NCBI RefSeq assembly: GCF_050633125.1
Contig: NZ_JBOEFX010000091.1
Span: 1-64,000, forward strand
Length of the DNA: 64,000 nucleotides
Source: Lewinella sp050633125
GTDB taxonomy: Bacteria > Bacteroidota > Bacteroidia > Chitinophagales > Saprospiraceae
Direction: 5' to 3'
Shown here: one piece after another, positions 57,723 to 64,000 of the stretch
Layout: each line of letters begins with the position of its first letter
How positions within the stretch are numbered: the stretch's first letter is position 1
The notes under the pieces: model-generated
Told to the model about the DNA's origin: nothing
The model's input: only the letters and a program-made list of their open reading frames with translations
The model's database searches: none
Position numbers and translations under genes: made by a program

Positions 57723-59420
57723 TCAAAGCACATGCTCTTCCAACCACATCCCTACCGGTGCCGCTAATTGCTCTACGCAATTCGGAGCAAACGGAGAATT
57801 CAGGTTTGCCAATTCTACTAATTTCAGAAAAGATGCACTCCCCCCGGCCTTACACAAATGCACATAATCTGCCCAGGCAGTAGTATGATCTTCCCTGTCT
57901 TTAATCCAAAACTGGAAGGCACAAATCTGTGCTAGTGTGTAATCAATGTAATAGAAGGGCATTCCAAAAATATGGGTTTGCTTTTGCCAAAAGCCTCCTG
58001 CCTCCAGAAAAGGGTGGCCATTATAATTACGCTGAGGTAAATACTTCTTTTCTATTGCTCGCCAGGCCTGGTTACGCTCGGCCGTACTAGCCTCGGGATG
58101 TGCGTACACAAAATGCTGAAATTCATCTACCGCTACGCCGTAGGGAAGAAAATAAATAGCACCACTCAGGTGACCAAAGCGGTATTTATCCACATCCTCC
58201 TGGAAAAAATTATCCATCCAGGGCCAAGTGAAAAACTCCATACTCATTGAGTGAATTTCGCAGGCCTCATAGGTGGGCCAATTGTATTCACTGATTGCTA
58301 AATCACGGCTGGAATACACCTGAAAAGCGTGCCCTGCCTCGTGGGTGAGCACATCGATATCGCCGCTGGTGCCATTAAAGTTGGAGAAAATAAAAGGAGC
58401 TTTATGCGCTGGAATAAAAGTACAGTAACCGCCAGTGGCTTTGCCATCTCTGCTGACGAGGTCCATCAATTCCCTTTCCTGCATAAAGTCAAAAAAGACC
58501 TTGGTTTCTGGCGACAGTTCAGCGTACATCTCAGCAGCTTGCTCTACAATCCAGGCCGGCTGGCCTTTAGGTTGGGGGTTGCCGTCAGCGAACAACATTG
58601 ACTCATCGTAGTAATGCAACTCTTTGAGACCGAGTCTATCGGCTTGTTGTTGATATAATTTATGAGCTAGAGGAACGATGTGTTGTCGGATCTGCTCTCG
58701 GTAGTTTGCGACATCTTCAGCGTTGTAATCGGTACGTAACATCCGGGCGTAGCCCAATTCGATAAAATTCTCAAAACCCAATTCCAATGCAATCTGGTGT
58801 CGAATCTTTACCAATTCATCAAAAATGCGTTCCATTTCTGTTTGCTGGCTGGCCATCCAATCCCATTTCGCCTTGGAAGCCGCCGCTCTTTTAGCACGAT
58901 CAGGGTCTTCTTCTCGGGGCTGAATTGATGACAGGTTGTAGGTTTCTCCATCAAATTCAATCTGAGCAGAAGCTTTCAATTTATTGTAGGAACTCGCCAA
59001 GCGATTTTCTTCCTGAAGCTTTTCGATAATTTCAGATCGAAACGTACACAAGCTAAGTTCAGCAATTGCAAAAAGCTGTTCTCCATGTTCCTTCTCCAAT
59101 GCTGACCGCCATTTACTGGCCAACAATTCACGATAAAAACGGGTCTTAAGCTCCTCGAAAACAGGTAATTGCTCATCAAAGAAATTGTTTTCCGCTTCGT
59201 AGAAAGTATCTTTGGTGTTACTACTGTGCCGAATATATGCCAGATTGTACATTGTTTGAAAGTCATTACGCAGCTGGTAAATATCCTTCAATGCACTACT
59301 GGCTAAGCTTAGGGTCGCCGCCGTTGAAAAGGTTGACAATACCTGATTAAAATCAGTTTTCAGCTCGTCCATTTTAGGGCGGGTATACGGATATTCCGTA
59401 AAGGAAGATGGTGTACTCAT
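57723..59420 (-). CDS. M3-family oligoendopeptidase (PepF-like)
   Basis: 565 aa. Zinc motif 'VLTHEAGHAFQVYSS' (His360-His364), with the third ligand Glu in 'ACEIHSMSMEFF'. 'RNYNGHPFLEAGGFWQKQTHIF' and 'MPFYYIDYTLAQICAFQFW' are typical of oligoendopeptidase F. It degrades short cytosolic peptides. The start at 59420 (MSTPSSFTEY) is chosen over the farther ATG at 59447, which adds a short unconserved leader. Confidence 0.92.
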   Translation of the reverse strand: MSTPSSFTEYPYTRPKMDELKTDFNQVLSTFSTAATLSLASSALKDIYQLRNDFQTMYNLAYIRHSSNTKDTFYEAENNFFDEQLPVFEELKTRFYRELLASKWRSALEKEHGEQLFAIAELSLCTFRSEIIEKLQEENRLASSYNKLKASAQIEFDGETYNLSSIQPREEDPDRAKRAAASKAKWDWMASQQTEMERIFDELVKIRHQIALELGFENFIELGYARMLRTDYNAEDVANYREQIRQHIVPLAHKLYQQQADRLGLKELHYYDESMLFADGNPQPKGQPAWIVEQAAEMYAELSPETKVFFDFMQERELMDLVSRDGKATGGYCTFIPAHKAPFIFSNFNGTSGDIDVLTHEAGHAFQVYSSRDLAISEYNWPTYEACEIHSMSMEFFTWPWMDNFFQEDVDKYRFGHLSGAIYFLPYGVAVDEFQHFVYAHPEASTAERNQAWRAIEKKYLPQRNYNGHPFLEAGGFWQKQTHIFGMPFYYIDYTLAQICAFQFWIKDREDHTTAWADYVHLCKAGGSASFLKLVELANLNSPFAPNCVEQLAAPVGMWLEEHVL

Positions 59421-59444
59421 ATTATTGGGTCGCAATTGTAGCTG

Positions 59445-59452
59445 CAAATATA
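59445..59452 (-). promoter_or_regulatory. Possible -7 box (TATATTTG) for the M3 peptidase gene
   Basis: A perfect TAnnTTTG on the minus strand, 25-32 bases before the preferred ATG. A convincing -33 is not seen. Confidence 0.35.
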
Positions 59453-59519
59453 CTTATCTTATCTACAGTATATTATGTGATTACCCTTTGATAATAAGGC
59501 CCCATTACCAATATTTTCG

Positions 59520-59527
59520 TAATTTTG
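59520..59527 (+). promoter_or_regulatory. Possible -7 box (TAATTTTG) for uppS-bamA
   Basis: A perfect TAnnTTTG on the plus strand, ~80 bases before the uppS ATG. A TTTG at -33 is 29 bases upstream, farther than usual. Tentative. Confidence 0.35.
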
Positions 59528-59606
59528 TGAGCTTTTTGAGGCAGTAGGTACTACACTCATTGTGGTTCCATCATTATCCACCCTATTTTATCGGGAAACA
59601 GATTTC

Positions 59607-60347
59607 ATGGATTGGAAGAACAAGATTGATTTAGAGCGCTTGCCAAAGCACATTGCGGTCATCATGGATGGCAATGGTCGCTGGGCTAAAGAGAAGGGTA
59701 AACCTCGGGTCTTCGGGCACCGTAATGGGGTTAAATCCGTTCGTGAGATCACCGAAGGTGCTGCTGAAATTGGGGTAAAATACCTCACACTGTATGCTTT
59801 TTCGACAGAAAACTGGAAGCGTCCGAAATTAGAAATATCCGCACTGATGCGTTTGTTGGTGGAAACTGTTTATCAGGAAACCAACACCCTGATGGAAAAC
59901 AATATCCGGCTACAAGCTATTGGTGAAATTGACAAATTACCCAAAGCTACTTACAATGCCCTACTGGAAGGCATTGAAAACACGAAGAATAACACCAGAA
60001 TGACTTTAGTGCTAGCACTCAACTATAGTGGGCGCTGGGACATCACACAGGCTACTCAAAAACTAGCAGCATCCGCTGCCAAGGGAGAGCTTAAAGCTGA
60101 AGATATTAATGCGGAACAAATTGCCGGTGCTCTAAGCACGCACGGCATGCCCGACCCAGAACTTTTGATCAGAACGAGTGGAGAAAACAGGATCAGTAAT
60201 TTCTTGTTATGGGAGCTTGCTTATGCTGAGTTTTATTTTTCGCCCGTCTTTTGGCCGGATTTTCGCAAGCCTAATTTTTACCAAGCCATTGTCGATTATC
60301 AGCAAAGAGAAAGACGTTTTGGTAAGATCAGCGAACAAATTGCCTAA
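59607..60347 (+). CDS. uppS: Isoprenyl (undecaprenyl diphosphate) synthase
   Basis: 246 aa from the ATG at 59607; the upstream GTG at 59562 adds an unconserved leader. Catalytic Asp21 in 'IAVIMDGNGRWA', 'GHRNGVKSV', 'TLYAFSTENWKRP', 'NYSGRWDI' and 'PELLIRTSGENRISNFLLWE' complete the cis-prenyltransferase fold. It makes the C55 lipid carrier for peptidoglycan and surface glycans. bamA follows 136 bp later in the same direction. Confidence 0.95.
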   Translation: MDWKNKIDLERLPKHIAVIMDGNGRWAKEKGKPRVFGHRNGVKSVREITEGAAEIGVKYLTLYAFSTENWKRPKLEISALMRLLVETVYQETNTLMENNIRLQAIGEIDKLPKATYNALLEGIENTKNNTRMTLVLALNYSGRWDITQATQKLAASAAKGELKAEDINAEQIAGALSTHGMPDPELLIRTSGENRISNFLLWELAYAEFYFSPVFWPDFRKPNFYQAIVDYQQRERRFGKISEQIA

Positions 60348-60483
60348 ACATTCTCCGTTACTATACAACCAGGACTTATCTTTGTCCGTCTTTCCCCAGA
60401 ATTAAGGAGGAAGAATAATTTACACTTACCGGGAAGCACCTATTTTCGTGATTTCCGATAAGTACAAGCAGGTTTTGATTTTT

Positions 60484-63096
60484 ATGAAACAGATGCTAAC
60501 AATTAAAGCGCGTAAACTACCCCTGGCAACATCTTGCAAGCGGTTGTTAAGTACCAATTCAGCTCTCATCCGCTTCGCGGTCTTGCTGATAGGTCTCACC
60601 GTAGGTTTTAACGCAACGCTACAAGCTCAGGAAGATGACAACCTGGAAATATTCGACTATACTGATCCACAGGATTACGAAATCGGAGGCATCAAGGTAA
60701 CCGGTGCTTTCTTTAGTGATGAAACAGCTGTTATTGGCGTATCCGGTTTAGCCGTTGGTGACAAAATTCGTATCCCTGGTTATGACATCCCGCGCGCACT
60801 GAGAAATCTGTGGCGCCTTCGTCTTTTTACCGATGTCCAAATTCTCCAAGAGAAGAAAATTGGTGATGTTATCTTTCTGGAATACATTGTCCAGGAACGC
60901 CCACGCCTTTCACGCTTTTCTTACAAAGGGGTAAAGAAATCCTTCCACGACGACCTCAACGACGAGGTAAATCGCTACCTCCTAAAAGGTGGGATTGTTA
61001 CAGAAGACATTAAAGTAAATGCCGCTGAGAGCATTCGAGCATTCTTTGTAGAAAAAGGATTCCTTGATACTCGTGTAGCGGTAGAAGAGATCAATGATAC
61101 GAGTCGGGTAAATGCTGTCCGCCTCGTTTTCGATGTTAACCAAAATGATAAAATCAAGGTTAAAAACATCGTTTTCTCAGGAAATACAGCTGTTAAATCT
61201 CGTCGCTTACGGAAAGAAATGGAAACCAAAGAGAAGCGCCGCTTCCTTACGGGGTCCAAATTCATTGCGGAAGAATATGACGCGGATCAAGACGCCATCA
61301 TCGCTTTCTATAATAAGATTGGCTACCGAGACGCCCGCATCGTGCAAGACAGTAGCTGGCGTAATGAAAAAGGAGAGTTGATGTTGAAAATCGACTTAGC
61401 AGAAGGAACGCAATATTTCTTCCGTGATATTGCTTTCAAAGGCAACTCCATCTACGAAACACAACAACTAGAAGAAGTACTGGGTATTGTATCTGGTGAT
61501 GTTTACAACCAGGAATTACTGGAGACTCGCCTGAGCTTTAGCCAGGATGGTCGCGACGTGAGTACCTTATACATGGACAATGGTTACCTCTTCTTCCGTG
61601 CCGACCCTATTGAGACGGCGATTGAAGGCGACAGTATCGATTTAGAAATCAGAATCTTTGAAGGGCCACAGGCTACTATTGATAAAGTAACAATTGCTGG
61701 TAACGACCGTACTCACGAACACGTTATCCGCCGTGAATTACGTACCCGTCCAGGGGATAAATTCAGCCGTTCGGACATCATTCGTTCACAACGTCAGATT
61801 ATCAACCTCAACTATTTCAACCCGGAAAATCTGGGTATCAACACGCCGGTTAACCCTAACCGTGGTACTGTTGACATTGAATATACTGTTGAAGAGAAAC
61901 CTTCAGACCAGTTGGAACTGTCTGCCGGTTGGGGTGGGCAACGCCGAGTTATTGGTACATTGGGTGTTACCTTTAATAACTTCAGTTTACGTAATATCAC
62001 CAATCGTAAAGCTTGGCACCCTCTCCCTCAGGGTGATGGTCAGCGGGTGAGCCTGCGTGCACAAACGAATGGCGACTTCTACCAGTCTTATAACGTTTCT
62101 TTCACCGAACCGTGGCTGGGGGGTAAAAAACCTACCTCTTTAACGGTGGCTGGTTTTTACAATCGCTTTACTAACGGTGCTTCGAAGAACAATCCAGATG
62201 CCTACCAGAGTTTCAACATCACTCAATTTTCTGTGAGTGTAGGTACTCGCTTGCGTTGGCCTGATGACAACTTCGTTTCTCGTACAGGGGTTAATATTCA
62301 GACGCTGAACCTACAAAACTGGAGCCTTTTTAATGTTTTCCGTTCTGACGATGGCCAAGTGGTGCGCGGTGGTTATTACAACAACTTCAGTATCACGCAG
62401 ACTTTGGCGCGAAACACTGTAAATGATCCTCTTTTCCCGAAAGAAGGTTCTAATATATCTTTATCGGTACAATTCACACCTCCTTATTCTGCTTTCGATG
62501 ACAAAAACTATGCTGACCTCCCTCCTGAGGATCGTTACCGCTGGTTGGAATATCACAAGTGGCGTTTTGATGCAGAATGGTACACCACCCTAGTGGGTAA
62601 ATTAGTACTTAAAGCTCAAACCAAATTTGGGGTAATCGGTAGCTATAATAATGAAATTGGTACTTCTCCATTCGAACGTTTCCAGTTAGGAGGTGATGGT
62701 ATTAACAACCAGCAATTTGGTTATGCCGGTGTAGATATTATCTCTAGTCGAGGCTATGAGATCGCTGATTTCCCTGGCAATACTATTGGCAATGGCCAGG
62801 AAGTAGCGACACCACTTTACAGCAAACTTACTTTTGAACTACGTTACCCACTGTCTTTGAACCCAAGTTCTACTATCTACGTACTCGCATTTGCGCAAGG
62901 AGCAAATGCATGGCGTGATGGCCGCGACTTCAACCCATTCGAACTACAACGTTCCGTTGGTGGTGGTGTCCGGGTTTTCCTACCGATGTTTGGTACACTT
63001 GGATTTGACTACGGTATCGGCATTGACAAAACAGGGCCAAGAACTTTACAAAACATGGGTGACTTTAACATCATCCTTGGATTTGAGCCAGAGTAA
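60484..63096 (+). CDS. bamA: Outer membrane protein assembly factor BamA
   Basis: 870 aa from the ATG at 60484. Signal region ends near 'NATLQAQ' (~residue 49), five POTRA-type domains follow ('YEIGGIKVTGAFFSDETAV', 'KIKVKNIVFSGNTAVKSRRL', 'FRDIAFKGNSIYETQQLEE', 'IDKVTIAGNDRTHEHVIRRE'), then the 16-strand barrel with 'TEPWLGGKKPTSL' and the C-terminal 'LGFDYGIGID' region. It inserts beta-barrel proteins into the outer membrane. It is downstream of uppS, a conserved neighbour pair in this phylum. An upstream GTG at 60448 is not conserved. Confidence 0.95.
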   Translation: MKQMLTIKARKLPLATSCKRLLSTNSALIRFAVLLIGLTVGFNATLQAQEDDNLEIFDYTDPQDYEIGGIKVTGAFFSDETAVIGVSGLAVGDKIRIPGYDIPRALRNLWRLRLFTDVQILQEKKIGDVIFLEYIVQERPRLSRFSYKGVKKSFHDDLNDEVNRYLLKGGIVTEDIKVNAAESIRAFFVEKGFLDTRVAVEEINDTSRVNAVRLVFDVNQNDKIKVKNIVFSGNTAVKSRRLRKEMETKEKRRFLTGSKFIAEEYDADQDAIIAFYNKIGYRDARIVQDSSWRNEKGELMLKIDLAEGTQYFFRDIAFKGNSIYETQQLEEVLGIVSGDVYNQELLETRLSFSQDGRDVSTLYMDNGYLFFRADPIETAIEGDSIDLEIRIFEGPQATIDKVTIAGNDRTHEHVIRRELRTRPGDKFSRSDIIRSQRQIINLNYFNPENLGINTPVNPNRGTVDIEYTVEEKPSDQLELSAGWGGQRRVIGTLGVTFNNFSLRNITNRKAWHPLPQGDGQRVSLRAQTNGDFYQSYNVSFTEPWLGGKKPTSLTVAGFYNRFTNGASKNNPDAYQSFNITQFSVSVGTRLRWPDDNFVSRTGVNIQTLNLQNWSLFNVFRSDDGQVVRGGYYNNFSITQTLARNTVNDPLFPKEGSNISLSVQFTPPYSAFDDKNYADLPPEDRYRWLEYHKWRFDAEWYTTLVGKLVLKAQTKFGVIGSYNNEIGTSPFERFQLGGDGINNQQFGYAGVDIISSRGYEIADFPGNTIGNGQEVATPLYSKLTFELRYPLSLNPSSTIYVLAFAQGANAWRDGRDFNPFELQRSVGGGVRVFLPMFGTLGFDYGIGIDKTGPRTLQNMGDFNIILGFEPE

Positions 63097-63118
63097 TTCC
63101 TGGACGTTCTTTTGCAAA

Positions 63119-63156
63119 GAAAAGGCACCTAAGTTCATTCCTTAGGTGCCTTTTTT
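63119..63156. terminator. Terminator after bamA
   Basis: AAAGGCACCTAAG pairs with CTTAGGTGCCTTTTTT around TTCATTC, ~20 bases past the bamA stop and ~40 bases from the stop of the converging gene. Confidence 0.9.
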
Positions 63157-63194
63157 ACTTCGATCTTGTTTGCTAAAATGAGTTGATTCTTTTT

Positions 63195-63998
63195 CTAGAT
63201 CGCCTTTCTTACCATCTCCATGATTTCCTTTTCTTCCTGATCCGCTGCTGCAGCTAGCTTAGCGCTTTTTGCAAGTAAATCCTCTTTGAAATATTCGTCA
63301 TGCAAACCGCTAGCGTTGATCTGTACATTGAGATGAGCGCCATGAATAGCTGCTCGTGCACAAAGCGCTCCTACTCCAGCATCAGAGACCGAGGCAGGAA
63401 GGCCATTCTCTGCCATTGCCCGGCAAAGTGGAAAAATATGACTGGATGTTTCCATGATTCTAAAAGGCGTCATCATAGCCTCTTTAGTAGCCAACTGGAT
63501 AGCTTCACGGCGAGCAGCCTTTTCTGCATCACTACCTTTAGGTAAACGAAAAGCGTCCATAATACCTTCAAAAGCTTGGGTATCCTGATCGACAAGTAGC
63601 AAGAGCTGGTCTTTAAGTTCCTGCCCCCGTTCGGCCCATTCGCTAAATTCTGCCCAGCGATCATCCCAACCTCTTTTGTGGCTACTTAGGTTTGCGACCA
63701 TTGTTCCGAGGCCTGCTCCGAGTGCACCTACATAAGCTGCAATTGAACCACCACCAGGTGCAGGGCTTTCACTGGCTGTTTCATTTGCAAAGTCGCGGAG
63801 ACTCATCGCCGCTAATGGTGCACCAGCTTCTTCTCGCAGTTGGTATTCAATAATTTTTTTGTTGGGATCAAAAGGGCTCAATTCGTCCAGTCCCAAAGAC
63901 TTTATCGCAATTTTGACGATTTCTTCCTCACTCACGCCTAAAGATCGTTGCTGTTGTGCCAGAAAATACTTCCCCGCATCCAGCATTACCTGCAAAGG
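63195..63998 (-). CDS. Formiminotransferase-cyclodeaminase (5' partial)
   Basis: About 267 residues are visible, running off the right edge. The end of the formiminotransferase part ('IIEYQL') precedes the cyclodeaminase domain with 'ESPAPGGGSIAAYVGALGAG', 'AFEGIMDAFRLPKGSDAEKA', 'SDAGVGALCARAAIHG' and 'NVQINASGLHDEYF'. It handles formimino-glutamate from histidine breakdown and returns folate one-carbon units. It shares a terminator with bamA. The TTG at 63995 is not the true start. Confidence 0.9.
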   Translation of the reverse strand, partial: PLQVMLDAGKYFLAQQQRSLGVSEEEIVKIAIKSLGLDELSPFDPNKKIIEYQLREEAGAPLAAMSLRDFANETASESPAPGGGSIAAYVGALGAGLGTMVANLSSHKRGWDDRWAEFSEWAERGQELKDQLLLLVDQDTQAFEGIMDAFRLPKGSDAEKAARREAIQLATKEAMMTPFRIMETSSHIFPLCRAMAENGLPASVSDAGVGALCARAAIHGAHLNVQINASGLHDEYFKEDLLAKSAKLAAAADQEEKEIMEMVRKAI

Positions 63999-64000
63999 AA

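Noticed and set aside
60448..60483. Upstream GTG start for bamA
   Set aside because: The added residues lack a signal-peptide character; the ATG at 60484 gives a conventional one.
1..64000. tRNA, rRNA, CRISPR array, transposase or integrase
   Set aside because: I looked for T-loop signatures, regular spaced direct repeats and DDE/tyrosine recombinase motifs on both strands and saw none that I trust.

Overview
The window looks like draft sequence from a marine-type Bacteroidota, most likely Saprospiria (Lewinella-like). That placement is an inference from gene content: several secreted proteins with type IX secretion (T9SS) C-terminal signals, Bacteroidetes-style -7 boxes (TAnnTTTG), a long-form PurF-like protein, an M29 aminopeptidase, and an uppS-bamA pair. 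Six 'nn' scars and one 36-N run break genes. I merged reading frames across the scars where the protein is clearly one.

Region 1 (1-16.2 kb) is the distal half of an extracellular contractile injection system (eCIS, Afp/PVC/MAC type). On the plus strand come the spike tip (VgrG/gp5-like), a PAAR cap, a gp25 baseplate wedge, a very large gpJ/Afp11-like baseplate protein, an Afp12-like baseplate protein and a tape-measure protein. Facing them on the minus strand are a Pvc16/DUF4255 tube-end protein, an unrecognised ~347-aa protein and an AAA+ ATPase. Sheath and tube genes must lie left of the window.

Region 2 (16.2-35.3 kb) is mixed housekeeping. It holds htpG behind a sigma-54-like promoter, an ECF sigma/anti-sigma pair, DinB, a small membrane-protein/winged-helix/DUF4173 group sharing an AAAGTACTTT palindrome at its start codons, a Coq4-like protein, DUF1361, an acyl-CoA dehydrogenase, a sulfatase-modifying-factor-like protein, a cytochrome P450, RsgA, GalE, an M29 aminopeptidase and HflX. 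Region 3 (35.5-57.3 kb) has a PurF-like amidotransferase, four T9SS-exported proteins (one CHU_C-type, one with dockerin and cohesin-like modules, an M4 metalloprotease, one unknown), FabH, a sodium:solute symporter and a pRiA4b ORF-3-like protein. Region 4 (57.7-64 kb) has an M3 peptidase, uppS-bamA, and the 3' part of a formiminotransferase-cyclodeaminase.

The intergenic spaces carry at least two dispersed repeat families. One is a ~105-115 bp AT-rich long imperfect palindrome (four long copies and two short forms; one supplies the last codons of dinB and holds the N gap). The other is a 150-200 bp GC-rich mosaic of small palindromes (three copies). A relic of a secreted-protein gene sits near 37.7 kb.
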